Shown: piece after piece, positions 55,346-64,000 of the stretch | Layout: every line of letters starts with the position of its first letter | Position numbering within the stretch: position 1 is the stretch's first letter | From: Alteromonas ponticola | GTDB lineage: Bacteria; Pseudomonadota; Gammaproteobacteria; Enterobacterales; Alteromonadaceae | Direction of reading: 5' to 3' | Assembly: GCF_012911815.1 (NCBI RefSeq) | Contig: NZ_JAATNW010000002.1 | Coordinates: forward strand, 1-64,000 | DNA length: 64,000 bases | Position numbers and translations under genes: made by a program | Notes under the pieces: generated by a model | Database searches by the model: none | What the model was told of the DNA's origin: nothing | Seen by the model: the letters and a program-made list of their open reading frames with translations, nothing else

Positions 55346-56353
55346 ATGACCCAATGTGATCTAACTCAACTTGCCTCATTAGATGAGTTAGCTGATGAAT
55401 TCAGTATTGAGCTCACGCAGCTTGGGATGATCAGCGTCAGCGGTGAGCAACGAAACGATTTCTTGCACAGCCAGTTAACTATCGATCTCAAACAGTTTTC
55501 AGCAGGAAAAGGCCGTTTCAGTGCACATTGCGACGCTAAGGGAAAAACCTGGTCCGTCATGCATGTAACTCGTTATGGTGAGCGGGTAATGCTGAGTCTG
55601 GCTGCATCAGCGTTGGCTGCCAGCCTGACCGAGTTAAAAAAATACGGTGTTTTTTCTAAAGTTGCGATTGAAGACGTCAGCCAGTCATTTACTCAGTTTG
55701 CCGCCCGCGGCGAGTCAGTCAATGCGTTTACAGCGACACACTTTGGTCTGGTTCCCACTGAAGAAGGACAGGTGATAGAAAATGAGTTGGGCATGGTCAT
55801 GCGTGTTGCCAGGTTTTCCGATCTGCTGCATTTCAGTTTAACTGAAGCGGGTCGAGAACAATGGATGCAGTTTGCGAACGAAAGTAAACTCGCCTGCTAT
55901 CCGCCTGCGGTTTATGACGCGTTAGCAGTTCAACATGGCATCCCCTGGGTTACAGAGGAAAACATAAGTCAGTTTGTACCTCAGATGATTAACCTGCAGG
56001 CGTTGGATGCCATTGACTTTAAAAAGGGCTGCTATATGGGTCAGGAAGTCATTGCCCGCACCCGTTATCTGGGTAAAAACAAGCGTGCTGCCATGATTTT
56101 CAAACTTGATGGCAGTCACAAAGTTAATCCTGCTGACCCCATTGAGTTACAATTAGGTGAGAACTGGCGCAAAGGTGGCGTTGTCGTGCGCAGCGCTGCA
56201 TTGCCTGACGAAACATGGCTGCTTGCCGTTGTCGCAAATGATACTGAACACACAGCTAAGTTCAGGTTGAATGCCAACGCAAACATTACGTTTTCACCAC
56301 AAGCGTTACCTTACCCTATCACAGATGACAGCGATAAGATGGTTAAACGCTGA
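55346..56353 (+). CDS. ygfZ: Folate-binding iron-sulfur maintenance protein YgfZ
   Basis: This 335-residue GcvT-like protein carries the diagnostic C-terminal motif KKGCYMGQEVIARTRYLGKNKR (Cys near residue 228). It helps maturation of certain iron-sulfur enzymes, such as MiaB, in a tetrahydrofolate-dependent way. The ATG at 55346 has AGGA upstream (about 8 nt) and is preferred over the ATG at 55295. Divergent from sdhE. Confidence 0.94.
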   Translation: MTQCDLTQLASLDELADEFSIELTQLGMISVSGEQRNDFLHSQLTIDLKQFSAGKGRFSAHCDAKGKTWSVMHVTRYGERVMLSLAASALAASLTELKKYGVFSKVAIEDVSQSFTQFAARGESVNAFTATHFGLVPTEEGQVIENELGMVMRVARFSDLLHFSLTEAGREQWMQFANESKLACYPPAVYDALAVQHGIPWVTEENISQFVPQMINLQALDAIDFKKGCYMGQEVIARTRYLGKNKRAAMIFKLDGSHKVNPADPIELQLGENWRKGGVVVRSAALPDETWLLAVVANDTEHTAKFRLNANANITFSPQALPYPITDDSDKMVKR

Positions 56354-56404
56354 TCAGTGACTCTTTATCTTTTAATCTTACATTTTTAAACGACAGGAAA
56401 TATT

Positions 56405-56890
56405 ATGACAATAGCCTCTGGAAACGTAGTCACCCTTCACTATCAGGTTTCATCTGATGATGGCACGGTACTGGACTCGTCCAAGGATAAAAACCCGTTA
56501 ACCGTATTATTGGGCCAGCGCTTTTTAATTGAAGGGCTTGAAGAAGCCCTGATGGGAAAAAACGAAGGCGATAAATTCAATGTCCACATCGAGCCAGAAA
56601 AAGGCTACGGTAAGCGTTCTGAACAATTAGTGCAGAAAGTACCACTTAATATGTTTGAAGGCGTTGACGTTGAAGTGGGTATGTCTTTTCGCGCCACCAC
56701 CGAGCAAGGCGAGCAGTCTGTCATGATTGTAGAAAAAGGTGATGATTACGCTGTAGTAGACGGTAATCATCCACTCGCCGATGTGCCACTTAATTTTGAC
56801 GTGGAAGTGGTCAAGATTCGCGAAGCGACTGAAGAAGAAAAAGCGCATGGACACGCCCATGGCGAAGATGGCTGCGGCCATTCGCATTAG
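56405..56890 (+). CDS. slyD: FKBP-type peptidyl-prolyl isomerase, SlyD-like
   Basis: The 161-residue protein starts with an FKBP catalytic domain (LHYQVSSDDGTVLDSS, LIEGLEEALMGKNEGDKF), has the insert-in-flap chaperone domain in the middle, and ends in a His/Gly-rich metal-binding tail. It folds proteins at proline bonds and may deliver nickel. The His tail is short compared with E. coli SlyD. Downstream is a 7-bp GC hairpin (56899-56905/56915-56921), a weak terminator. Confidence 0.92.
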   Translation: MTIASGNVVTLHYQVSSDDGTVLDSSKDKNPLTVLLGQRFLIEGLEEALMGKNEGDKFNVHIEPEKGYGKRSEQLVQKVPLNMFEGVDVEVGMSFRATTEQGEQSVMIVEKGDDYAVVDGNHPLADVPLNFDVEVVKIREATEEEKAHGHAHGEDGCGHSH

Positions 56891-56898
56891 ACAATGGG

Positions 56899-56921
56899 GG
56901 GCTGCGCGCTTAGAGCAGCCC
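56899..56921 (+). terminator. Weak hairpin downstream of slyD
   Basis: A stem GGGCTGC/GCAGCCC with a 9-nt loop starts 8 nt after the slyD stop. It is followed by ATCATTTAT, only partly U-rich. Confidence 0.45.
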
Positions 56922-56971
56922 ATCATTTATCCGACGTTAATTCCGGCCACACACATTTTTCATGTCTTACA

Positions 56972-58420
56972 TTACGCTAACCGCTGATAGGCGTTTGTAA
57001 ATTCCGGGACATTTGCGGATGCACCAATACCCTCATCATTAAGTGATTGCCGAACCTGATTAACACTTGCTGTGTCAACAAAATGAGTTGACGCATGGAA
57101 TTTAAGATGATTTTCGTCATACACTAGCCCAAGCCGGGAGAACAAATCTGGCAATACGGCCTCTGGTTTAGACACCATCTCTTCGTAGCTGATTACCCCC
57201 AGTTCTGCGGGCGAATTTTCCAGCCAGCTGCGAATCAGCGTTTCTTCATTTTCAATCATCTGCTTAATGCTGTCAGGCGACCATGACCACCCCAGCCCCT
57301 GGCTGAAATAGGTTCTAAAAATCGACCACGCAGTATCAATTTCATTTCGCTTGATCCAGATCACTTCAGCTTCAGGAAAGATCTTCTGAATTAGTGGTAA
57401 ATAGCGACCGTTGCTCAAACTCTTATCAGTAAAATAAGGTTTGTTGCCATTACGTTCACTGACTATTCTAAAATACTCGTTTCTAACCTGAGTGCTGACT
57501 TGCTCGGCAAGAATGTGCGAAACATCTTGCGCGTTAGAGATGAGCCGGCCCTGTAAAAATGGTTTGATTGCCATCTCCAACGCATTCACTTCACCAAGGG
57601 GCTTAACATTGGTATTCACCGCTAAAATTTGTTCCAACAGCGTGGTTCCAGAACGCGGGAGACCGACAATAAAAACAGGAGTGGGTCGCGTTACTGTATC
57701 TTCAGGCGCAGCTGGTACTGCTTCAAGCACTCGCTTTATCGCCTTGATGTCATTAACTAACGACTTGGCCTGATGCACATAGGGATCCTTTGCTGATGCC
57801 GTCGTCTTTTTCAATTCAGCACATCGAGAATATGACGCCAGAGCCTGAACGTAATTTTGCTTATCCCAGTAGTACTTACCCACGGCAGAAAAATAGCTGG
57901 CCTTCGCATCAATGGTTGCCTTAGCGCTGATTACTCTCTCTGCTTCACGTAATTTAGAAGCGAACGTTTCATCGTTTGCGAACGAATGCATTGCCGAAAG
58001 CGTTAACCAGCTTTCGCCGTGCTCTGGCTCGTTCTCAACGACCTGTCGTAGCAGCATCACAGCTTCTTCTTTATTACCCATCTGCGCACAGAGCGTCCCT
58101 TTGAGATGTTTAAGGCGGCAATTCCCTTCAAATCGTGGGTCTATTATCCGCAATCTCTCCTGTGCCTCATCCAGCGCACCGCAGGTAATCAAAGCAGTCA
58201 CCGTATTTAACTGAAGTTTCAGGTCAGAATTAACCGGGACACTGTTCAAACAACGTAGTGCCGTTCTAAACGACGCAACGACAATGGCCAACCTGGCCAC
58301 GCCATACCAGTTTTCGTTAAGCTGAATTTGTTCGGTAAACAGCTGTTCTATCCCTTGTTCCACCGCCAGTCGATCAAAGCGTTTAGCACTTGAGACTAAA
58401 TTTTGTAAGATTGGATGCAT
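56972..58420 (-). CDS. TPR-sulfotransferase family protein
   Basis: The 482-residue protein has an N-terminal TPR-like helical domain (about 1-240; MHPILQNLVSSAKRFDR...GTLCAQMGNKEEAVMLLRQV). The C-terminal sulfotransferase domain has the PAPS 5'-phosphosulfate loop VGLPRSGTTLLEQILA (about 260-275) and downstream FPEAEVIWIKRNEIDTAWS for the 3'-phosphate. It probably transfers sulfate from PAPS to a protein or glycan. It lies directly after the terminator of the TonB receptor gene, with ATG at 58420; a GTG at 58426 is also possible. Receptor-sulfotransferase pairs recur in Alteromonadales. Confidence 0.85.
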   Translation of the reverse strand: MHPILQNLVSSAKRFDRLAVEQGIEQLFTEQIQLNENWYGVARLAIVVASFRTALRCLNSVPVNSDLKLQLNTVTALITCGALDEAQERLRIIDPRFEGNCRLKHLKGTLCAQMGNKEEAVMLLRQVVENEPEHGESWLTLSAMHSFANDETFASKLREAERVISAKATIDAKASYFSAVGKYYWDKQNYVQALASYSRCAELKKTTASAKDPYVHQAKSLVNDIKAIKRVLEAVPAAPEDTVTRPTPVFIVGLPRSGTTLLEQILAVNTNVKPLGEVNALEMAIKPFLQGRLISNAQDVSHILAEQVSTQVRNEYFRIVSERNGNKPYFTDKSLSNGRYLPLIQKIFPEAEVIWIKRNEIDTAWSIFRTYFSQGLGWSWSPDSIKQMIENEETLIRSWLENSPAELGVISYEEMVSKPEAVLPDLFSRLGLVYDENHLKFHASTHFVDTASVNQVRQSLNDEGIGASANVPEFTNAYQRLA

Positions 58421-58428
58421 AATCACTC

Positions 58429-58454
58429 AAAAAAAGACCCGGTCAAGCCGGGCC
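58429..58454 (-). terminator. Intrinsic terminator after the TonB receptor, just before the sulfotransferase
   Basis: On the minus strand a stem GGCCCGG/CCGGGTC (one G-U pair) with a 5-nt loop is followed by seven T. It ends only about 9 nt before the sulfotransferase start, so it likely reduces, rather than blocks, expression of the downstream gene. Confidence 0.85.
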
Positions 58455-58473
58455 TTTGTTCTTCAGTTTACGA

Positions 58474-61428
58474 TTAGAATGTAACTTCAACACTGAAACG
58501 CACGAATCTAGGCGTTTGGAATGAAGTTGCCAGCCCATATTCTGGATCTGATACACCAACATATTGACCCATATCGCCGAATCCTGCGAAACGTTCGTTA
58601 ACTTCGTTTTCCTGCGTTGCCTTGTCATTGTTAAATACGTTGAACACGTCAGCACGGAAAGTTAAGTCTGCACTGTCCATTTCAATCAGGTATTTCGCAC
58701 TTAAGTCAAGCGACCAGATGTTGTTGGTACGGCCTTCAGAACCCCGTGAAACAAGTTGACCATCCTTAACGAAAGATTCTGCTTCATAGTAAGAAGCGAA
58801 CACGTCCGTTGGGTGGAAACCGAACGAGTTTTTAGGACGACCGGAATACCACTGGAAGTTGGTACCTAGAGTGAAATTCTCGAACACCTGATAAGCACCA
58901 GTTAACTTAACTGCGTGGCGTCTATCGTTTGGCAGGTCACCGTAACCACCATCCGTCAATCCGGGTTGGTCGAAGTTCGTTGTCAAACCTGAATCGTCCT
59001 GGTCATTATCTGAACGTACGAAACCTTCGTTGTTACCCCAGCTATGGCTCCACGTATAGGTAAAGCTCATCTGCCACACATCATCCCACGCACGGTCCAC
59101 AGTGAAATCGACCGCCGCATATTGACGCTCTGCTTCAGGATAACCGAGCAAATCGGCAGGAATGGTGTAAGTATCAAACGGTACCGGACCATCGCCATCA
59201 GGATCGGTCGAGATGGTGACGTCGTTACCCGGGTTAGTCAACACGTAGTAATGGAAGCCACTACATAGCGTACAGGACTGACCTTCGAACTCACTTTCGA
59301 TAAAGTCATTGAAGCCTTTATCAATTGCGATATCTTCCAGAGAGCTACCGAGGTCGCGATATGTCGCTTTTACACCGAAGCTCCAGGAATCATTAAGCAC
59401 CTGTTGATAACCGAGGATAAATTCATCCTGGTACATTGGATCCAGATCCGCATTTACTGTTTCTGCGGTATTTTTCAGCGTGCCATCACTAAAAACAGTC
59501 AGACCACCTACTTTTTCACCCAACACTGGTGTGAAGTCAGCGTTGATATCAGTCACCTCATAAACCTGACGAGTATAAAGCTCATCACCGGCAAGACGGA
59601 TATTGGTATTGGTCGCTACGGGTAAGAAGTAACGACCGTAGTTTGCAAATACTTTGCTGTCTCCATCACCAAAAACATCCCAGCTAAGACCTAAACGGGG
59701 TGCCCACTGATCTGATACATCAACAAATTTCTCGCCCGCTTTGTTGTAGTTTTCGAAGGTTTCATTTCGTAAACCAATACGTGCGGTGATGGTATCTGTA
59801 ACAGTCCAGGTATCTTCAATGTAGTAAGCACTACTTTGCGTTTCAAAATCACCCTGGTTGATATAAAACTCTTCACGAACTAAACAGTCTGCATTATCAG
59901 GCTGATCCAGGTTATCCCCACAGTTCTCATAGCGATAAGCTACTCCGCCTGCTCGTTGGGTATTTTCGCTGGCTTCAAGATCTTCATCATCAATACCAAA
60001 CGTTAACGTGTGATCAGCATTGACATACCATTCAACGTCAAAACGTAACGCGGTACGCTTATCTTCCTGAATACTCGGAGTGAATAGACCAAACGCACCA
60101 AATTCTACGCCAGTAAAGCGATCATACACTACAGGACGATCGCCTAATGGGTTAGCACCTTCGTTCAGATTGCTGTAGCTCGCTTTATTGACCGAGTATT
60201 GTGCACTCACAGTAACATCGTCAGTAACAATACCGGTATATTGCAGACCGAAAGTGCTGCCGCCTCTTTCCAGGGTATAATTACCCAAAGAAGCACCCAC
60301 ATTGTCTTCGTCAGGGCTGTACAGGAACTTCTCTGATTCCAGTTCTTCCGTATTGTCCCATGCAGTCAATTCAAGAATGTGATTGTCTGTGATGTACCAG
60401 TCAATTTTGGTACCAAGCAACGTATCATCACCTTCACGATCATAAAAAGTTGCTGTTTCAGCATAATCACGCTGTCTTTGTTTTTGGTTAACAATACCGA
60501 AGAAAAACAGTTTGTCTTCGATAAAGGCGCCACTTGCCCACACGTTAACGTTGGTTTCACCACGCTCGTCACGTTTGAAGACCTGATAGTATTCTGTGCC
60601 TGCTTCATCAATATCTGCTTGTGAAGTGCGGAATACATCTGGGCTTTTCGCTCTTAGTGATGAAGGTTCAAAGTAGGCGCTTGCGCCCCATTTGAATTCG
60701 TTGCTACCGCTTTTCGTGCGTGCGTTAACCACACCACCGGTGGAGCGACCAAATTCAGCTGAGTAACCGCCCGTCTTCACTTCAAACGACTCATACATTT
60801 CAAAGGGAAGTTCTGAGCCACCTAAACCGTTTCTGAAGTTAGTGACGTTGATACCGTTTACGTAGTAGACGTTTTCACCCACCGATGCGCCACCGAAGGA
60901 AGCCAGGTTACCGAAATCAGAGTCACCGGCTACCGTACCAGGAGCAAGTAATGCAATTGACGCGACATCACGCGGTACCGGAACTTTAGCGATGAAATCC
61001 TGGTCAACGTAAATTTGTGACTCACTTGAAGAAACATCTATCGCAGACATTCTTGCGCCGGTCACGGAAATACGCTCAACCGCACCTTCTTCCAGTGCAA
61101 GATCTAAGCTTGTTCTGCCGGTTGGACGAACACTAAATTGTTTTTCCTGAACTACGGCATAGCCATCTTTTTTAGCTTCAAGGCTGTAATTTCCAGGCGG
61201 AAGCAATGGAAATGTGTAACTTCCATCAGATCCCGTAGTAACGGTACGGGTTAAGCCTGTTTCTAAGTTTTTAATGGTTACTTCGACACCAGACAGAGCC
61301 TGGCCAGAAGATGAAGCAACTGAGGTACCAACGATGACACCCTTTGACTCTTGCGCAAATGCTGGCAATGCCACACCAAGTGATGCAGCTACAGCTAAAG
61401 CGGTGAGCTTTTTTCTATAGTTTATCAT
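58474..61428 (-). CDS. TonB-dependent receptor with carboxypeptidase-regulatory-like domain (Oar-like)
   Basis: The 984-residue outer-membrane protein has a signal peptide ending PAFAQES, an N-terminal beta-sandwich carboxypeptidase-regulatory-like domain (about 27-115), a plug (about 120-240, including GGYSAEFGRSTGGVVNARTKSG), and a 22-strand barrel ending in the aromatic terminus RFSVEVTF. The class resembles Oar/OmpA-related TonB proteins. No ligand is inferable. It is monocistronic with a terminator before the sulfotransferase. The upstream region is A/T-rich. Confidence 0.93.
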   Translation of the reverse strand: MINYRKKLTALAVAASLGVALPAFAQESKGVIVGTSVASSSGQALSGVEVTIKNLETGLTRTVTTGSDGSYTFPLLPPGNYSLEAKKDGYAVVQEKQFSVRPTGRTSLDLALEEGAVERISVTGARMSAIDVSSSESQIYVDQDFIAKVPVPRDVASIALLAPGTVAGDSDFGNLASFGGASVGENVYYVNGINVTNFRNGLGGSELPFEMYESFEVKTGGYSAEFGRSTGGVVNARTKSGSNEFKWGASAYFEPSSLRAKSPDVFRTSQADIDEAGTEYYQVFKRDERGETNVNVWASGAFIEDKLFFFGIVNQKQRQRDYAETATFYDREGDDTLLGTKIDWYITDNHILELTAWDNTEELESEKFLYSPDEDNVGASLGNYTLERGGSTFGLQYTGIVTDDVTVSAQYSVNKASYSNLNEGANPLGDRPVVYDRFTGVEFGAFGLFTPSIQEDKRTALRFDVEWYVNADHTLTFGIDDEDLEASENTQRAGGVAYRYENCGDNLDQPDNADCLVREEFYINQGDFETQSSAYYIEDTWTVTDTITARIGLRNETFENYNKAGEKFVDVSDQWAPRLGLSWDVFGDGDSKVFANYGRYFLPVATNTNIRLAGDELYTRQVYEVTDINADFTPVLGEKVGGLTVFSDGTLKNTAETVNADLDPMYQDEFILGYQQVLNDSWSFGVKATYRDLGSSLEDIAIDKGFNDFIESEFEGQSCTLCSGFHYYVLTNPGNDVTISTDPDGDGPVPFDTYTIPADLLGYPEAERQYAAVDFTVDRAWDDVWQMSFTYTWSHSWGNNEGFVRSDNDQDDSGLTTNFDQPGLTDGGYGDLPNDRRHAVKLTGAYQVFENFTLGTNFQWYSGRPKNSFGFHPTDVFASYYEAESFVKDGQLVSRGSEGRTNNIWSLDLSAKYLIEMDSADLTFRADVFNVFNNDKATQENEVNERFAGFGDMGQYVGVSDPEYGLATSFQTPRFVRFSVEVTF

Positions 61429-61660
61429 TCAAAATCCCTGGGTTTAAATGAGAGTGATCCCTGTGCAGAGTCACCTCTTTTATTTTTAAAGTTTACATGT
61501 TTACAGGATTAAATCCCGTGCCAACTAAATCACAGGATTAAATTTTAAGCAAGCAAAGTTTAGATCAATAAGTGTCAACAAATTGATATTAAAACGACAT
61601 ATAAAATAAGATGATGAGCTTAATTAAAACCAGTGATATTTCTTTGAGTTATACAATCTT

Positions 61661-61678
61661 ATTAGACTATAGTCTAAT
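61661..61678. promoter_or_regulatory. Perfect 18-bp palindrome upstream of the TonB receptor
   Basis: The sequence ATTAGACTATAGTCTAAT is identical to its reverse complement. It lies about 235 bp upstream of the receptor start. The size fits a dimeric repressor or activator operator; the regulator is unknown. Confidence 0.5.
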
Positions 61679-61817
61679 GGTTATAAGTGTGTATAAAAAT
61701 AAAACGAATTAAAGTGAAAAATTAAATTTTTGTGTTTTTTTTAAACTGCATTTTTGAGGCTATAAGTGGTGAAAATAAAAAAGAAGTGAATGTATAAATG
61801 GCTCAAAATATATACAA

Positions 61818-61848
61818 AGGCCTCGCTAATTCTTAAACAACGAGGCCT
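61818..61848 (-). terminator. Hairpin at the 3' end of glnB
   Basis: An 8-bp stem AGGCCTCG/CGAGGCCT with a 15-nt loop lies 8 nt beyond the glnB stop on the minus strand. It is followed by only a few T (TTTGTATA). Confidence 0.6.
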
Positions 61849-61855
61849 CAAAAAA

Positions 61856-62200
<345 letters not shown>

Positions 62201-63049
62201 CTACTCGTCGTAAATCGTAGGAATTGGAATGCGTTTATGTTGAGTACGCTGATATAGGTAAAGCAGTTTTTCAACTACCTCTTGTGAGACCTCTTTTCCC
62301 TCAAGAAAGTCATCTATTTGGTCATAACTTAACCCTAATGCATCTTCATCGGTCTTTTGCGGTGCCAGGGTCTCAAGATCCGCGGTAGGCGCTTTGTAAA
62401 CCACCTTTTCAGGCGCGCCTAAGTAGGTAGCGATTGCGCGTACCTGACGCTTGTTCAAGCCAAACAATGGCGCCAAATCACACGCCCCATCCCCATACTT
62501 GGTGTAAAATCCGGTTATATTTTCTGCCGAATGATCAGTTCCCAGCACTAAGCCATCAACCATTCCTGCGATCTCATATTGAATTATCATTCGAGTGCGC
62601 GCCTTGACGTTACCTTTCACAAAGTCTTTCTTCGATTCTGCTGCAGGTAACAGGTCTTGCTCACCTAAAGCAGAGACCGTTTCAGTATGAATAGCATCAG
62701 CCCCGGGTTGCACGTTCACCTTAACGGTTCTGGCAGGCTTGATAAAGTCGATGGAGGCCATTGCGTCATCTTCATCAGCCTGCACATCATAGGGGAGGCG
62801 CACAGCAATAAACTGATACATTCCGCCGTGCTCATCATTTAACTCTTCTACCGCCAGTTGTGCCAACCGCCCGAGCAGACATGAGTCGATTCCACCACTT
62901 ATACCCAACACCAAAGCGTGTAAACCAGACGTTTTCAACTGCTCCTTGATGAACTTGACCCTGCGGGCCACTTCAAATTTGACATCGATGACGGGCTGTA
63001 CCCGCATCTCCTTAATAACCGCGTCTTTATGCATCATCATGTAACTCAA
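62201..63049 (-). CDS. nadE: NAD(+) synthetase (ammonia-dependent)
   Basis: The 282-residue enzyme amidates nicotinic acid adenine dinucleotide to NAD. The ATP P-loop [14 protein letters not shown] (about residue 51) and the [21 protein letters not shown] motif are conserved. No N-terminal glutaminase domain, so ammonia-type like E. coli NadE. It is co-transcribed with glnB (6 nt gap), suggesting control of NAD synthesis by PII. Confidence 0.95.
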   Translation of the reverse strand: MSYMMMHKDAVIKEMRVQPVIDVKFEVARRVKFIKEQLKTSGLHALVLGISGGIDSCLLGRLAQLAVEELNDEHGGMYQFIAVRLPYDVQADEDDAMASIDFIKPARTVKVNVQPGADAIHTETVSALGEQDLLPAAESKKDFVKGNVKARTRMIIQYEIAGMVDGLVLGTDHSAENITGFYTKYGDGACDLAPLFGLNKRQVRAIATYLGAPEKVVYKAPTADLETLAPQKTDEDALGLSYDQIDDFLEGKEVSQEVVEKLLYLYQRTQHKRIPIPTIYDE

Positions 63050-63261
63050 TTTCTTAAATCAATATGTTGTAGGTTTAACTGACTGGTTGATCCTGCAAGT
63101 CTCTTTCGATAGCTTGATAGGCATACCTGCAATTTACTGACCATATCATACCTTTCGAACATGGTTATGCTCTCTTACTCTATGTAGGAAATAATTATAC
63201 CCATACTTTCAGTAGATCGTTTACGATTATCAATAGCCAGCAAGGGGAGAACAAACAAGTT

Positions 63262-63807
63262 ATGCAACGTCAAAAGGGGCTAACTCTGGTAGAAATGATG
63301 ATCGCACTGGCGATTATGGCCATTTTGATCACAGTTGTCGCACCCAATGTGCAAACCATTTTGGTGCAAAATCGCATCGTAGCTGACATCAACAATTTGA
63401 GTGCAGCGATTAAACACGCCCGCTTTACCGCGGTTGACGAACAAACTGACGTCACTTTTTGCCCTACCTCAAATTACTCTTCTTGCTCTTCCAGTTGGGC
63501 TCTGGCCAAAATGGTTTTTATTGATAGCAACAATAACGGGCAGCGGGAAGACGAGGAAACCCTTATTGTCAGTGCAGATCCCTTAAGCTCGTCAAATAAG
63601 ATCAGTGGTGCCACCGGTGCCGTGCTATTTTCAGCTAACGGGGGTACAGATTTGAATGCAACAGTGACCATCTGTCCTAATGATGGTGAAGTCAGTCTGG
63701 CATCAGCGCTAATTGTAACCCTATACGGACGGGTAACCACCGCCCAGGATAGCGACAACGACGGTGTAAAAGAAAACAACAGTGGTGGTGCACTTTCCTG
63801 CACTTAG
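63262..63807 (+). CDS. Type IV minor pilin / pseudopilin, FimT/GspH-like
   Basis: The 181-residue protein has the prepilin peptidase site QKG-LTLVEMM, the 20-residue hydrophobic N-terminal helix, and a GspH/FimT-like C-domain with VFIDSNNNGQREDEETLI and a C-terminal Cys pair (TICPND, ALSCT). It primes or caps type IV pili or DNA-uptake fibres. Its TAG stop overlaps the TAA stop of the convergent gene at 63804. Confidence 0.88.
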   Translation: MQRQKGLTLVEMMIALAIMAILITVVAPNVQTILVQNRIVADINNLSAAIKHARFTAVDEQTDVTFCPTSNYSSCSSSWALAKMVFIDSNNNGQREDEETLIVSADPLSSSNKISGATGAVLFSANGGTDLNATVTICPNDGEVSLASALIVTLYGRVTTAQDSDNDGVKENNSGGALSCT

Positions 63808-64000
63808 TCCCAGCATTCTGCTGGCGCTCGCAAGAAGGCGTGATTCACACTCATGCTGGCACATTCCACCTCTGTTCCCTGTTTCGCTTCAGCTCGTAGC
63901 GTATAGGTAAACAGGCTGACATCCTCAATGAACACGTCAAAATCATCCAATTCAGGGTATTGCAATTCATCTGCACTGGCATAGACTCCATTGGCCAGCC
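63804..64000 (-). CDS. Putative PilE-like minor pilin, C-terminal part (cut by window edge)
   Basis: An open frame on the minus strand reads from the window edge to the TAA at 63804-63806. Translation gives LANGVYASADELQYPELDDF, then VSLFTYTLRAEAKQGTEVEC, ending LRAPAECWD. The pattern YTL-x-A with a Cys after about 12 residues and a final CW resembles the C-terminus of type IV minor pilin PilE, with a disulfide-bonded loop. The context, convergent with a fimT-like gene, supports it. The N-terminus is outside. Confidence 0.6.
   Translation of the reverse strand, partial: LANGVYASADELQYPELDDFDVFIEDVSLFTYTLRAEAKQGTEVECASMSVNHAFLRAPAECWD

Larger units (their letters stand above)
61429..61855. 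other. Long A/T-rich region between TonB receptor and glnB
   Basis: No gene is visible. It contains a 12-bp direct repeat ACAGGATTAAAT at 61503-61514 and 61532-61543, a perfect 18-bp palindrome at 61661-61678, and the glnB hairpin at its right end. It should hold the TonB receptor promoter; I could not assign -35/-10 boxes with confidence. Confidence 0.6.

Noticed and set aside
54844-55359. 171-residue plus-strand open frame across sdhE and ygfX
   Set aside because: It overlaps well-supported sdhE and the divergent promoter region and crosses into ygfZ; no ribosome site or recognisable sequence.

Overview
The window looks like a chromosomal segment of a marine gammaproteobacterium of the Alteromonadaceae type. 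The evidence is the Alteromonas-like 16S rRNA 5' end at the left edge, E. coli-like conserved gene neighbourhoods (rpoE-rseABC/nadB, lepA-lepB-rnc-era, xseB-ispA-dxs, serB/ytjB, sdhE/ygfZ), a sodium-type PomAB stator, a PEP-CTERM/PrsT pair, and an Oar-like TonB receptor next to a TPR-sulfotransferase. Genus cannot be fixed from the sequence alone. Coding density is high, genes are mostly intact, and I see no prophage, insertion sequence, integron or CRISPR array.

Left part (1-6.7 kb): a minus-strand rRNA operon begins here (16S 5' end, leader with boxB/boxA and hairpins, strong promoter), preceded by pssA. Then comes a small surface-protein locus: two tandem paralogous secreted proteins with PEP-CTERM-like tails, the second with a textbook sigma-54 promoter, followed by a 928-residue TPR protein of the PrsT type.

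6.7-20.3 kb: clpB with a heat-shock promoter, pgeF-rluD, bamD, then a stress module made of a ChrR-type zinc/cupin anti-sigma factor, its ECF sigma factor, a LON-domain protein, and a divergent, tightly overlapping five-gene operon (SnoaL-like, SDR, FAD oxidoreductase, DUF1365, CFA-like methyltransferase). This resembles the singlet-oxygen/lipid-modification regulon known from Rhodobacter. pomAB follows, converging on it without a single spacer base.

20.6-34.2 kb: the isoprenoid operon xseB-ispA-dxs faces a long minus-strand operon nrdR-ribD-ribE-ribBX-ribH-nusB-thiL-pgpA (riboflavin, thiamine, transcription antitermination, phospholipid). Both operons carry an array of the heptanucleotide AAGTAAN in the same orientation relative to transcription. 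glyA, a stand-alone lpxD and ettA follow.

34.2-46.7 kb: a 54-residue acidic ORF, two PilZ-domain proteins flanking radA, serB/ytjB, tatD-pdxH, and era-rnc-lepB-lepA. 47-56.9 kb: rseC-rseB-rseA-rpoE with an autoregulatory sigma-E promoter, divergent nadB, a GH13 lipoprotein, a MaoC-like protein overlapping ygfX-sdhE, divergent ygfZ and slyD.

Right part (57-64 kb): a TPR-sulfotransferase directly behind the terminator of a large TonB-dependent receptor whose upstream region contains an 18-bp perfect palindrome; nadE-glnB, a plausible NAD/PII regulatory operon; and two convergent minor pilin genes (fimT-like, and a pilE-like gene cut by the window end) that overlap in their stop codons.
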